Shown here piece after piece: positions 25,879 through 35,129 of a stretch of DNA of 64,000 nt. Below the pieces are notes generated by a model. It saw only the letters and a program-made list of their open reading frames with translations, ran no database searches and was not told where the DNA came from. Numbering within the stretch: position 1 is the stretch's first letter; the number at the start of each line of letters is the position of its first letter. Origin of the DNA: Oceanisphaera arctica (lineage in GTDB: Bacteria > Pseudomonadota > Gammaproteobacteria > Enterobacterales > Aeromonadaceae); contig NZ_MPZM01000004.1 of the NCBI RefSeq assembly GCF_002936955.1, positions 86,396 to 150,395 of the forward strand. The letters are read 5' to 3'. Made by a program: the position numbers and the translations under genes.

Positions 25879-27075
25879 ATGCTGGATAGCCGCACCATCG
25901 AGATAGTCAAAAGCACAGTCCCCCTGCTGGAGTCTGCCAACACCGCCCTGACCGAGCACTTCTACAAGCGCATGTTCCGTGACAACCCGGAACTGAAAGA
26001 CGTGTTCAACCTCAGTCACCAGAAAACCGGCCGCCAGCCCGCCGCCCTGTTTGCTGCGGTACTGGCCTATGCCAAAAACATCGATAACCCGGCGGTACTG
26101 AGTGCGGCGGTCGAGCGCATCGCCCACAAGCACACCGGCTTTTCCATTCAACCGGCCCAGTACGACATCGTCGGCCATCACCTGCTGGAAACCATCAAGG
26201 AGCTAGCCCCCGACGCGGCCACGCCCGAGGTAATCGACGCCTGGGCCCAGGCCTACGGCGCCCTGGCCGGTATCTTTATCGGTCGTGAAGAACAGCTGTA
26301 TCAGCAAAGCGAGCAGAAAGACGGTGGCTGGCGCGGTCATCGCACCTTCGTGGTGAAAGAAAAGCGGGTTGAAAGCGAGCAGATCGTAAGCTTCCTGCTG
26401 GTGCCCGAAGATGGCGGCGCCGTGGCCGACTACCTGCCCGGCCAGTACCTCAACCTGCACCTGGACAGCCCCGAACTCGAACACAAGGAGTATCGTCAGT
26501 ACTCCCTGTGTCAGGCCGCCAACGGTCGGGAATATCGCATCGCCGTCAAGCGCGAGCCGGGTGGCGTGGCCTCCAACTTCATGCACGACAAGGTACAGGT
26601 CGGCGACCAGCTGCAGGTGCTGCCGCCGGCGGGCGACTTCTTCATGGAAGTGAGTACAGAGACCCCCGTGGTGCTGATCTCCGGCGGTGTGGGCCTGACC
26701 CCGATGCGCGCCATGCTCGATCAACTGCTCACCCTGGGCCATCAGGCGGACATTCACTGGCTGCATGCCTGTGACAACGGCGCCCAGCATGCCTTCAAGA
26801 ACGACATTCAGCAGCGTCGTCAGGCCCACGTCAACCTGAATACCCATATCTGGTACCGCACGCCAGCCGAAACCGACCAACCGGCAGAGGACTATCACGC
26901 CGAAGGCCTGATGAACCTGGCCAAGGTAAAAGACGCCATCGCTCTGGACGGCGCCCATTATTACTTCTGCGGCCCCCTGCCCTTCATGGCCATGGTCAAG
27001 GAGCAACTGTCGGCCTGGGGCATCGAAGACTCACGCCTGCATTACGAGGTATTCGGCCCGCATCAGGCCCTCTAA
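25879..27075 (+). CDS. hmp: Flavohaemoprotein, nitric oxide dioxygenase
   Basis: A 398-residue Hmp, the expected length. The globin domain (about 1-138) has the proximal His in IAHKHTGF near residue 85 and a Tyr-Gln distal pocket region near AEHFYKRMF. The FAD domain has RQYSLC, and the NAD domain has ISGGVGLTPM and YFCGPLPFM. It oxidises NO to nitrate with O2 and NADH and protects against nitrosative stress. It stands alone with its own promoter region. Confidence 0.97.
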   Translation: MLDSRTIEIVKSTVPLLESANTALTEHFYKRMFRDNPELKDVFNLSHQKTGRQPAALFAAVLAYAKNIDNPAVLSAAVERIAHKHTGFSIQPAQYDIVGHHLLETIKELAPDAATPEVIDAWAQAYGALAGIFIGREEQLYQQSEQKDGGWRGHRTFVVKEKRVESEQIVSFLLVPEDGGAVADYLPGQYLNLHLDSPELEHKEYRQYSLCQAANGREYRIAVKREPGGVASNFMHDKVQVGDQLQVLPPAGDFFMEVSTETPVVLISGGVGLTPMRAMLDQLLTLGHQADIHWLHACDNGAQHAFKNDIQQRRQAHVNLNTHIWYRTPAETDQPAEDYHAEGLMNLAKVKDAIALDGAHYYFCGPLPFMAMVKEQLSAWGIEDSRLHYEVFGPHQAL

Positions 27076-27156
27076 CGGCGACCGGATCCCACAATCCGAA
27101 CCCCGCTGTTTACAGCCTTGACGAACTGCTCTAAACAGAAGACTCCGTTGCACACC

Positions 27157-27175
27157 TCCGGGCGCTCTGCCCGGA
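27157..27175 (+). promoter_or_regulatory. Stem-loop just before the CitE-like gene
   Basis: TCCGGGC / GCCCGGA (perfect 7 bp, five-base loop) ends 16 bases before the start codon of the CitE-like gene. It may be an hmp terminator or a leader hairpin; the T run comes only after the AGGGG ribosome site. Confidence 0.4.
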
Positions 27176-27191
27176 TTGACAGGGGTTTTTT

Positions 27192-28034
27192 ATGGATATC
27201 AATGCGCTGCAAACTCTGCTGTTTGTTCCGGCCAACCGGCCGGAACGTTTCGACAAGGCACTGGCCAGCGGGGCCGATGCCATCATCATCGATTTGGAAG
27301 ACGCGGTGCCGGCGGCAGAAAAAGACGCTGCCTGCACTAACCTGAGCGGATGGCTCGACAAACAGCCCCCCAACTCGGTGCTGGTGCGTATCAACGGCAC
27401 CGGCAGCCCCTGGTTTACCCAGGACTGCTCCCTTTGCCGCTCACCTGCGGTGGCCGCCATCGTCGTGCCCAAGGCCGAAGATCCCGAGGCGCTGAAAGAG
27501 CTGGCTCATATCACCGAAAAACCCCTGTTGCCCTTTGTTGAATCTGCGCTGGCCTTTACCCGGCTGAACGAGATTGCCGCCGCTTCCGGCGTGGCCCGCT
27601 TGCTGTTCGGCAAGCTGGATCTGGCGCTGGATCTGGGCATGGACTATCCGCCTCCCGCCGGCGAGCCCCTCGACGAATCCGCCTTTCTGTTTGCCCGCAG
27701 CCAGCTGGTAATGTGCTCCCGCGTTCATGGTCTGGCAGCACCGCTGGACGCCATTTATACCGCCATTCACGACCCCAAGGGGCTGACCGCCTATGCCCGC
27801 CAGGGCATGCGGCTGGGATTCGGTGGCTTTTTGCTGATCCATCCGGCACAGGTAGCGCCGGCCCAGCAGGCACTGGCGCCCACCAGCGCCCAGATTTCCT
27901 GGGCCAGACATATCCTGGAAGCAGAGCAAAGGGTCAAGGGCGCCGTGGTCGCGGTCAGTGGCAACATGGTGGATACCCCAGTGATGGCTCGGGCCCGCCG
28001 CATCATGGAGTCCGCCAGCGGCATGCTGAAATAG
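27192..28034 (+). CDS. HpcH/HpaI aldolase / CitE-like lyase
   Basis: A 280-residue TIM-barrel protein of the CitE/malyl-CoA lyase family. The N-terminal LFVPANRPERFDKAL motif binds CoA in relatives. The metal-binding Glu and Asp are in IIIDLEDAVP and in the LLFGKLDLALDLGMDY region. It should cleave or form a 3-hydroxyacyl-CoA or related substrate. No citD or citF is present, so it is not part of a citrate lyase complex; a stand-alone malyl/citramalyl-CoA lyase role is more likely. Confidence 0.85.
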   Translation: MDINALQTLLFVPANRPERFDKALASGADAIIIDLEDAVPAAEKDAACTNLSGWLDKQPPNSVLVRINGTGSPWFTQDCSLCRSPAVAAIVVPKAEDPEALKELAHITEKPLLPFVESALAFTRLNEIAAASGVARLLFGKLDLALDLGMDYPPPAGEPLDESAFLFARSQLVMCSRVHGLAAPLDAIYTAIHDPKGLTAYARQGMRLGFGGFLLIHPAQVAPAQQALAPTSAQISWARHILEAEQRVKGAVVAVSGNMVDTPVMARARRIMESASGMLK

Positions 28035-28127
28035 CGAAAATACCGGCGGTTTTCAGATACAATCCCCCGCTGATCACCACGACTCGATCACAACTATCTG
28101 ATTAATCGCAAAACAGGGGGAGCCGTC

Positions 28128-28493
28128 ATGTTGGTAAAAATATTACGTAATGGGATTGGGGGCATTCTGCAGGTGGGCGACATACTGACTCGTCCCACCA
28201 GAATGCGGCGGACGCCAGAGGCACAGCAGCAAGTGGACGAAGCCTGTAAACAGCTGGCGCTGTATCAGCTGCCGCGCTGTCCCTTCTGCATCAAGGTGCG
28301 TCGGGCCATGCACAAACTGAACCTGTCCATAGAACTGCGTAATGTTCAGCCTGGCTCCCCGCACCGGGATGCACTGCAGGTGGGTGGCGGACGCGTCAAA
28401 TCCCCCTGTCTGCGCATAGAAGAAAACGGCGAAAGCCGCTGGATGTACGAGTCCAACGACATTATCGCCTACCTGCAGCAACGCTTCGGCTGA
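28128..28493 (+). CDS. Glutaredoxin-like protein with N-terminal extension
   Basis: A 121-residue protein whose last 80 residues are a glutaredoxin fold with active-site CPFC in LPRCPFCIKVRRAMHKL and the cis-Pro in VKSPCLRI. The first 40 or so residues are a basic extension (RNGIGGILQVGDILTRPTR) not found in classic glutaredoxins. It would reduce disulfides or glutathionylated proteins using glutathione. The ribosome site AGGGGGAG lies before the ATG. It ends at a shared terminator opposite the entericidin gene. Confidence 0.85.
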   Translation: MLVKILRNGIGGILQVGDILTRPTRMRRTPEAQQQVDEACKQLALYQLPRCPFCIKVRRAMHKLNLSIELRNVQPGSPHRDALQVGGGRVKSPCLRIEENGESRWMYESNDIIAYLQQRFG

Positions 28494-28512
28494 GCCGGAA
28501 CATAAAGACACA

Positions 28513-28551
28513 AAAACGCCGCCAGCGAGTATGACCCGCTGGCGGCGTTTT
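28513..28551. terminator. Bidirectional terminator between glutaredoxin and entericidin genes
   Basis: AAAACGCCGCCAGCG pairs perfectly with CGCTGGCGGCGTTTT around a nine-base loop. A/T runs on both sides suit both converging genes. Confidence 0.95.
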
Positions 28552-28580
28552 GCTGTTCAATTTAGCAGTTCAGTTTCCGG

Positions 28581-28730
28581 TCAATAGCTGCGCTGCACGT
28601 CACGAGCGGCACCTTCTACCGCCTCGCCCCCCTTCTGAATATCCTTGCCGGCACCGGCAAAGGTATTGCAACCATAGAGCCCAACCGCCAGCCCCACGAC
28701 CATCAGCACCGTCATCAGTTTCTTGAACAT
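28581..28730 (-). CDS. Entericidin A/B family lipoprotein
   Basis: A 49-residue lipoprotein read directly from the minus strand. It begins MFKKLMTVLMVVGLAV, has a lipobox LYGC with acylated Cys at about 21, and then the family core TFAGAGKDIQKGGEAVEG. Entericidins are small toxin/antidote-like envelope lipoproteins induced in stationary phase in enterics. Only one gene is present, so no EcnA/EcnB pair. A ribosome site GGAAGAAG precedes the ATG. It is under 60 residues and easily missed. Confidence 0.9.
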   Translation of the reverse strand: MFKKLMTVLMVVGLAVGLYGCNTFAGAGKDIQKGGEAVEGAARDVQRSY

Positions 28731-28962
28731 TGTCTTCTTCCTTCTGCGGGAAATGAACATTCAACAGTATAGATCCCATAACAACAGTTAAACGTTGGGA
28801 GCAGTTCCTTATGATGAATCCGCCCGGTACGACGCAACCCCGACAACAACAACGGCGCGAGCGGCGTCCGATTAGGCAACAGACAGAGTTATCGGTTTTT
28901 TCTCATTTCGATCATGAGATGTTCATCGCTGGCGGCTATGATAGGCCCCTCCCCGATAATGG

Positions 28963-30105
28963 ATGACTTCACTCATGCTCCACGTATTCTGGCAATTCTT
29001 CAAACTCGGTTGGATAAGCTTCGGCGGCCCCGCCGCTCATATCGGCTACTTTCAGCGTCATTTCGTGCAAAAACTCGGCTGGCTCCCGCAAGAGCGCTTC
29101 GCCTCGACCCTGGCTTTATGCCAGTTTTTGCCCGGTCCGGCATCCAGCCAGCTGGGGTTTGCCATCGGCTATCAGCGCGCCGGGCTCGGCGGTGCCCTGG
29201 CCGCCTTCGTCGGCTTTACCCTGCCCTCTTTTCTGCTGATGCTTGGCTTAGGCCTGGCCGGGCAGCACTATGCCAGCCATCCGGCGGCCCTGGCCCTGGT
29301 GACCGGGCTAAAGCTGTTTGCGCTGGTGGTGGTAGCCGATGCGGTGCTGACCATGGCCGGTCAGTTCTGTCGACAACGGCTGACACTGACCATCGCCGTG
29401 CTGAGTGCCGCTTTGCTGTGGCTGCTGCCGGGACTGATCGGCCAGTTTGTCGTGCTACTGGCGGCGGCACTGGCCGGCGCCCTGTTGCTGAAAAAGGAAG
29501 GCGCCGGGACCAGCCAGTCGCTCGGTCTCAACTGGCCTTTCTTGTTGCTGTTTTTGGGCTTGTTGCTGGTAATGCCGCTGCTGGCGCTATCTGGTACCGC
29601 GGCGATTTTTGCCGACTTCTATCAGGCCGGCAGTCTGGTATTCGGTGGCGGCCATGTGGTGCTGCCCTTGTTACAAGGGACCCTGGCCGGAGACTTGTCT
29701 CAGGAGGTGTTTCTTACCGGTTATGCGGCGGCCCAGGCCATGCCTGGCCCCATGTTTACCCTGGCGAGTTTTCTGGGTGCCGAACTGTTGCCAGCAATGC
29801 CGGTACTGGGGGCGCTGGTCGCCACCTTCGGTATCTTTCTGCCGGGCTTTTTGCTGGTGCTGGCCCTGCAACACAGCTGGCAGGCGCTGGCATCCCGACC
29901 GGTCATGGCCGGTGCGGTACAAGGCATTAATGCGGCCGTGGTAGGGCTGTTGCTGGCGGCGCTGTATCAGCCGGTGTTTGTCAGCAGCGTCACCGGCGCC
30001 CCGGCACTGGCCGCTGCCGCCCTGGGCCTGCTGGCCCTGCGCACCTTCAAGTGCCCGCTGCTGGTACTGATCCCGGCCTTCATGCTGCTGGGGTTCTGGC
30101 TGTGA
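28963..30105 (+). CDS. chrA: Chromate transporter ChrA family, long two-domain form
   Basis: A 380-residue membrane protein with the two homologous CHR halves. The first begins FFKLGWISFGGPAAHIGYFQ and continues through LCQFLPGPASSQL. The second begins near QAGSLVFGGGHVVLPLL with AQAMPGPMFTLA. The ChrA long form exports chromate, probably with protons. It may start at 28963 or at the ATG 12 bases on. It appears monocistronic. Sulfate or other oxyanion transport cannot be excluded. Confidence 0.92.
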   Translation: MTSLMLHVFWQFFKLGWISFGGPAAHIGYFQRHFVQKLGWLPQERFASTLALCQFLPGPASSQLGFAIGYQRAGLGGALAAFVGFTLPSFLLMLGLGLAGQHYASHPAALALVTGLKLFALVVVADAVLTMAGQFCRQRLTLTIAVLSAALLWLLPGLIGQFVVLLAAALAGALLLKKEGAGTSQSLGLNWPFLLLFLGLLLVMPLLALSGTAAIFADFYQAGSLVFGGGHVVLPLLQGTLAGDLSQEVFLTGYAAAQAMPGPMFTLASFLGAELLPAMPVLGALVATFGIFLPGFLLVLALQHSWQALASRPVMAGAVQGINAAVVGLLLAALYQPVFVSSVTGAPALAAAALGLLALRTFKCPLLVLIPAFMLLGFWL

Positions 30106-30121
30106 ATGTGGCAGACAGCAC

Positions 30122-30146
30122 AAAATGAGAAATAAACACTCATTTT
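30122..30146. other. Inverted repeat after chrA
   Basis: AAAATGAG and CTCATTTT form a perfect 8-bp inverted repeat with a nine-base spacer, 16 bases after chrA. It could be a weak terminator or an operator of the downstream MocR regulator. The rest of the 30106-30286 gap is AT-rich without other features. Confidence 0.4.
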
Positions 30147-30286
30147 TCATGATAACAACGTATTTTTATGTAAATATCGAGCCATAACAGCCGGTAATAA
30201 GGGTATCACAGGCTGGTTGCGGGGTGTTGCTATCGCTTTATCAATGCCCTGCGTGTTCACTCACAGTTCACCACGGAGGCCACAGG

Positions 30287-31753
30287 ATGTCGGCACTTTT
30301 CCATCTCGAAAGAGGTAGTCAGGCGACCCTGCAACAGCAGGTCCGGGAACACTTGGTCAGTGCCATACTGGGTGGCTTTTTACCTCCGAACAAACCTCTC
30401 CCTTCTTGTCGTAGCCTGGCCAAAAATCTGAATGTAGCGCGTAATACCATAGTGCTGGTGTATGATGAGCTGGTCTCAGATGGTTACCTTACTTCCCGTG
30501 AGCGCAGCGGTTATTATGTCAACGCTCAGTTTACCGGTGGTCACCTTGAAGCCTCCCCGGATACACCTGCAGAACCCCATATCGACAAGGTAAACTGGCT
30601 TGAGCGGCTTAAGGTAAAACCCGGCCATCAGTCCAATGCCAGCCAGTCCCACTCCTGGCAAAGCTATCAATACCCCTTTGTTTACGGCCAGCTGGATACC
30701 AGCCTGTTTCCCATCGACAGCTGGCGTAAATGCTGGAAGGACGCCGTCAGCGTGCAGGCTATCCGTGACTGGAGTTCGGATCGTTATGACAGCGACGACC
30801 CCCAGTTGATCGAACAGCTGCAGAAACGCATCCTGCCCAGCCGAGGCATACAGGCGAGCAGTGAAGAAATTCTGGTCACCGTTGGTTCACAGCAGGCTAT
30901 CTATCTGCTGGCCCAGTTACTACTGGACGACCAATCCTGTTTCGGTATTGAAGATCCCGGTTATGTCAGTGCCGGCCATATCGCCCGGGTGTTCAATGCC
31001 CGAGTGAAAAGCCTGAGGATAGACGGAGATGGCATGGAGGTTGATGAGCAGCTGAACGAATGTGATGCCGTCTACCTGACCCCCAGCCACCAGTGTCCGA
31101 CCGCAGTAACCATGCCGCTGGCACGACGGCTCGCACTATTGGAAGCGGCACAACAACAGGATTTCATTGTCATTGAAGATGACTATGAGATGGAAATGAA
31201 CTTTGATACCCATCCAACCCCGGCCCTGAAGAGCCTGGACAAGGCCGAACGGGTGCTTTATGTCGGCAGCCTGTCCAAGACTCTGGCTCCCGGATTGCGC
31301 ATGGGATTTCTGGTCGGTCCCAGAGCCCTGATCCAGGAAGCCCGTAACCTTCGCCAGCTGATGCTGCGTCACCCGCCGCTCAATAACCAACGCGCCGTGG
31401 CGCTGTTTCTGGCCCAAGGCTATCACGATGCCCTATTGCGAAAACTGGCGCGAGTATTTCAGGAGCGAGGGGAATGCCTGGCGCAGGCGTTAAAGCAGCA
31501 CCTGCCCGACTGCCTCAGCTCCCCCATCAGCGGCTCTTCTTGCTGGCTGGAACTGCCAGAACATATAGATGCAGGGCTGCTGAAACAAAGAGCGGCAAAA
31601 GAAGGGCTGCTGCTGATCTCCGCCGATAGCTACCATTTCGGCAACCATCTGCCGAAAAACTATCTCAAGATAGGACTCTCGGCGATTCCGCTCGAAAAAA
31701 TCGAACCCGGCATCAGGCTGCTGGCAAAAATAAAGGCACAGTTACAGACGTAA
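30287..31753 (+). CDS. MocR-family (GntR + aminotransferase-like) regulator
   Basis: About 488 residues from the ATG at 30287, behind a GGAGG site. The N-terminal GntR winged helix (about 1-75) has PPNKPLPSCRSLAKNLNVAR. The large C-terminal fold type I aminotransferase domain carries the PLP lysine in VGSLSKTLAPGLRMGF and the Asp in IEDDYEMEM. MocR proteins such as PdxR and GabR use PLP as sensor. GabR-like control of gab genes is conceivable, but gabDT is 11 kb away. No pdxST genes are here. Confidence 0.9.
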   Translation: MSALFHLERGSQATLQQQVREHLVSAILGGFLPPNKPLPSCRSLAKNLNVARNTIVLVYDELVSDGYLTSRERSGYYVNAQFTGGHLEASPDTPAEPHIDKVNWLERLKVKPGHQSNASQSHSWQSYQYPFVYGQLDTSLFPIDSWRKCWKDAVSVQAIRDWSSDRYDSDDPQLIEQLQKRILPSRGIQASSEEILVTVGSQQAIYLLAQLLLDDQSCFGIEDPGYVSAGHIARVFNARVKSLRIDGDGMEVDEQLNECDAVYLTPSHQCPTAVTMPLARRLALLEAAQQQDFIVIEDDYEMEMNFDTHPTPALKSLDKAERVLYVGSLSKTLAPGLRMGFLVGPRALIQEARNLRQLMLRHPPLNNQRAVALFLAQGYHDALLRKLARVFQERGECLAQALKQHLPDCLSSPISGSSCWLELPEHIDAGLLKQRAAKEGLLLISADSYHFGNHLPKNYLKIGLSAIPLEKIEPGIRLLAKIKAQLQT

Positions 31754-31803
31754 ACAGCAAAATAACGGAGCCTGTTGCTCATTTCATACAGATAAAAGAA
31801 ATA

Positions 31804-32571
31804 CTATAAGTCCAGCACCACCTGCAGCTGGGCGGCAGCACGGCGCAGGATAGGCGCATACTCCATCAGGCTGGCCAGCGGCTTGCGTATTGTCGGTGCA
31901 TGCACAGCCAGCGTGGCGCGCACCTGCCCTACCTCATCATAAATAGGCACGGCAATAGCCACCATGCCGTCAATCAATTCTTCATTGTCGGTACTCAACG
32001 TATTCTCGGCAATCTTCTCCATTTCCTGTTCCAGCCGCACCTTGTCGGTAATGCTATTCTGGGTGTGGGCATCCAGGGGTAAGCTGGCAAGAAGTGCCTT
32101 GCGGCGGTGCAGTGGCATTAACGCCAGAAACAGCTTGCCACTGGCGGTGCAATGCAGAGGCATGCGTGAGCCGGGGGGCAGCTGTATCCGTACCGGCCAG
32201 TTGGTTTCGACCCGTTCGAAGTAGACCAGCTCATGGCCATCCAACAAGGTTATATTGCAGGTTTCTCCCAACTCGGCGGCCAGTTTCTGCAATACCGCCC
32301 GTCTCGGAGCTCCAACATTGCGTTGAGCCAGCACGGCCAGGGCCATTTTTCTCAAGCGCGGTCCCGGGCTGAGGTGACGACCGTCGGGCTCTTTCTGCAA
32401 CAGACCTTCCTGCTCCAGCTGGCCGATAATACGGTGTATTGTTGGCTTGGGCACATCAAGGCGCTGACATAAATCTGCCGCCGTGGTCGCCCTGTCTTCC
32501 TTGAGCAGTTCCTCGATCAAGGCAAAAGCACGAAGCAGAGTAGAATTGGTAGCACTTACTGATGTGCTCAT
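31804..32571 (-). CDS. IclR-family regulator
   Basis: About 255 residues from the ATG at 32571, preceded by CAGGAGGG. The N-terminal winged helix (about 12-75) has TTAADLCQRLDVPKPTIHRII, and the C-terminal effector domain has LPPGSRMPLHCTASGKLFLA, typical of IclR. It lies at the end of the TRAP gene cluster and probably controls it and the divergent GMC gene. IclR proteins usually sense a small carboxylate or aromatic intermediate. The effector is unknown. Confidence 0.92.
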   Translation of the reverse strand: MSTSVSATNSTLLRAFALIEELLKEDRATTAADLCQRLDVPKPTIHRIIGQLEQEGLLQKEPDGRHLSPGPRLRKMALAVLAQRNVGAPRRAVLQKLAAELGETCNITLLDGHELVYFERVETNWPVRIQLPPGSRMPLHCTASGKLFLALMPLHRRKALLASLPLDAHTQNSITDKVRLEQEMEKIAENTLSTDNEELIDGMVAIAVPIYDEVGQVRATLAVHAPTIRKPLASLMEYAPILRRAAAQLQVVLDL

Positions 32572-32603
32572 AAGCCCTCCTGTATGAATATTCAGGCAGT
32601 TTA

Positions 32604-33011
32604 TCATAGGGTTATCAGGATACGTTCAGCGAACTGCTGACAAAGGGCCACATCTTCCTCCAGAGCACGGCCACTGACGCCAATCGCGCCGACCCGTTGA
32701 CCTCCCTTAAGCAAGGGCAGACCGCCTGGCAAAGAGGTGAATTTGTCATCCAGAAAATCGGCCAGCGACAGCTGCTCGTTCAACAGCCTCTGTCTGAATA
32801 TGTCGGTCGATACCCCCATTCTGGCTGCCGTATAGGCCTTACCTACTGCAATATTGATCAGCCGTTCGGGCGCTCCATTCATCCGATACAGATAAATCAG
32901 GGCTCCCGAGTGATCAACGGCCGCAAAACATACCGGTTGGCCCCCATCCTGCCCGGCTATGTTGGCCGTTGTCAGGCAGGCCGTCGAAACTGTCATTGAA
33001 TTGATAGTCAA
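32604..33011 (-). CDS. GlcG/HbpS-type (DUF336) protein
   Basis: About 135 residues if started at the TTG at 33011, chosen because AAAGGAG lies six bases upstream; an ATG 15 bases further in is the alternative. The family hallmark is PVCFAAVDHSGALIYLYRMNGA with a C-terminal GAIGVSGRALEEDVALCQQF. GlcG/HbpS proteins occur in glycolate, alcohol and TRAP clusters, and some bind haem, but the role is unclear. It precedes the IclR gene by 32 bases and lies just after a terminator-like stem. Confidence 0.82.
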   Translation of the reverse strand: MTINSMTVSTACLTTANIAGQDGGQPVCFAAVDHSGALIYLYRMNGAPERLINIAVGKAYTAARMGVSTDIFRQRLLNEQLSLADFLDDKFTSLPGGLPLLKGGQRVGAIGVSGRALEEDVALCQQFAERILITL

Positions 33012-33043
33012 AGATGACTCCTTTATCTGTACAGCCCCCAAAA

Positions 33044-33075
33044 ATAAAAGCGAAGCCATCAGGCTCCGCTTTTAT
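33044..33075 (-). terminator. Terminator-like stem between the TRAP permease and GlcG-like genes
   Basis: ATAAAAGCGAAGCC pairs with GGCTCCGCTTTTAT at 13 of 14 positions around an ATCA loop, followed by a T-rich run on the minus strand. Only about 30 bases separate it from the next start, so it may tune expression within the operon rather than end it. Confidence 0.75.
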
Positions 33076-33086
33076 TCAGAAAACCA

Positions 33087-35039
33087 TCATAATAAAAACA
33101 ATGAAATCTCCGGAATATAGGTAATCAGCAGCAGCACCGCTATCATCACCAGCAGATACATCCAGATAGACTTGGCAAGGCCGCCAATACTGACATTGGC
33201 GATACCACTGGCCACGAACAGGTTAACCCCCACCGGTGGCGTAATAAATCCGATTGCCAGATTCATGACCATCATTACCCCGAAATGAACCGGGTCTACG
33301 CCCACCGCCATGACCAGTGGCAATAAAATCGGCGTCAGAATAACGATGGCTGCCAGTGCCTCCATGAAAATACCGATCCAGAGCAGGAAGATATTGATCA
33401 TGATCAGGATGACAAACTTGTTCGAGGTCATCGACAGGATAAGTTCGGCGATGCTCTCGGGTATCTGCTCTATGGTCATGATATTACCAAAGATGGTCGC
33501 CATCGCCATCAGCAATATGATGATGGATGAAATGCCGGCGGCGTCCTGAGCCGATGACCAGAAGTTTTTAAAGGTCAGTTCCTTATGAATACAGATACCT
33601 ACAAACAGGCCATACAAGGCGGCAACGGCAGCGGCTTCCGTTGGCGTCATGATGCCGCCATAGATACCACCCAGCACAATCACCGGCACCATCAGGGCCC
33701 ATTTTGCCTGCCAGGCTGCACTCATGAAGGTCTTTAGCGAGCGCTCACGAACTTCACCATACCAGCCATTTTTCTTGGAGATAAGGTAGGCAACGACCAT
33801 TAAGGCCACACCCATTATCAAACCGGGTATGATACCGGCGATAAACAGCTTGCCGATGGAGACCTGAGCCGACACCCCGTAGACCACGAAGGGGTTGCTG
33901 GGTGGAATAATCACCCCAATCGCCCCGGCGCAAGCCACTACGGTGGCAGAGAAATATTTATCATATCCCCGGGCTATCATGGCCGGTATGGTAATGGAGC
34001 CGATGGCTGCCACCGTCGCCGGGCCCGAACCGCTGATAGAAGCGAAGAAGATACAGGTCATGATACTGGCCAGCGCCATACCACCGGGCAAGGCGCCCAC
34101 CAGTTCATCACCCAGTGCCAGCAGCCGTTTGGACAAGCCACCGGCCCCCATGAAAACACCGGCTGCGATAAAGAAGGGAATGGCCATGATGGGGAAGGAG
34201 TCAATCGATGAAAAGGCAATTTGTGCCAGGTAATCCACTGGCAGGGTGCCGGCCCCCAACACCGTCATCAGCCCGGACAGGCCTAACGAAAAGGCAATGG
34301 GTACCCCCATCAGCAAAAACAGAATGAAATATCCGAACAGCAGTAGAGAGGCATTCCATTCGTCGGATAACATCACAGGTGCAAACAGGATTGCCGGAAT
34401 CAACAGACCCGTACATATGTCCAGAACATTCATGCCCCTACTCTGGCGCCACAGCGATTGTAGGGTACGTATGGCCATTAGGCCAAAACCGATAGGCAAT
34501 ATCAGGTAGGGAATGTAATAACCAATTTGCAGGGCAGGCGTTGTTTGCGGCATAACCAGCTGCATTTTCACATAATCCAGCCCCATGAAGGAAAACAGAA
34601 ACACCAGGATAAGTGTGCAGCTATCAATCACCAGCCAGACGATATCCTGATAGCGTTTCGAAAGTCGATTATGAATCACATCGACACGTATACCACCTCT
34701 CGAAATGATCGAAATCGAAACCGCCAGGTAGGATATCCAGATAAAAATATAACGAGCCAGCTCTTCTGTCCAAATCCCCCAGCCTACGGCTCCCTTGATA
34801 CTGACACGCAATCCTTCAATATCCACCCAGGTCCCGAAGAGCTGTTCGAACTCCGGGGTGCCTATCATGTTCAACACGGCAGAGATTGAGTATCTGAAAA
34901 ATGTCTGGTAGTTGATAATGACGATCATCAAGATCAAGCCGACAAACAGGAAAGGCTTTTCAAAGTTTTTAATAACAACATCAAGATAAGAAGGCTGTTT
35001 TTCTTTAGTCAGCTCTCTATACGGCTTCGCGGCTTCCAT
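33087..35039 (-). CDS. TRAP transporter fused permease (DctQM)
   Basis: A 650-residue fusion. The N-terminal part (about 25-205) has four helices of the small DctQ subunit, with EELARYIFIWISYLAVSISI. The C-terminal part (about 225-650) is the large DctM subunit, with LPGGMALASIMTCIFFASIS and PPVGVNLFVASGIAN. It imports a carboxylate-type substrate with sodium, driven by the binding protein encoded upstream. It belongs to the dctP-dctQM-glcG-iclR run. The substrate is not readable from sequence. Confidence 0.93.
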   Translation of the reverse strand: MEAAKPYRELTKEKQPSYLDVVIKNFEKPFLFVGLILMIVIINYQTFFRYSISAVLNMIGTPEFEQLFGTWVDIEGLRVSIKGAVGWGIWTEELARYIFIWISYLAVSISIISRGGIRVDVIHNRLSKRYQDIVWLVIDSCTLILVFLFSFMGLDYVKMQLVMPQTTPALQIGYYIPYLILPIGFGLMAIRTLQSLWRQSRGMNVLDICTGLLIPAILFAPVMLSDEWNASLLLFGYFILFLLMGVPIAFSLGLSGLMTVLGAGTLPVDYLAQIAFSSIDSFPIMAIPFFIAAGVFMGAGGLSKRLLALGDELVGALPGGMALASIMTCIFFASISGSGPATVAAIGSITIPAMIARGYDKYFSATVVACAGAIGVIIPPSNPFVVYGVSAQVSIGKLFIAGIIPGLIMGVALMVVAYLISKKNGWYGEVRERSLKTFMSAAWQAKWALMVPVIVLGGIYGGIMTPTEAAAVAALYGLFVGICIHKELTFKNFWSSAQDAAGISSIIILLMAMATIFGNIMTIEQIPESIAELILSMTSNKFVILIMINIFLLWIGIFMEALAAIVILTPILLPLVMAVGVDPVHFGVMMVMNLAIGFITPPVGVNLFVASGIANVSIGGLAKSIWMYLLVMIAVLLLITYIPEISLFLL

Positions 35040-35129
35040 ACAGCAGCTCCGGGTTCATAATCAAAAATAATACTCACTGGCGGAAACCAAACGCTTCCGC
35101 CATCAGAGAGATTGCTCAAGTGAATCGGG

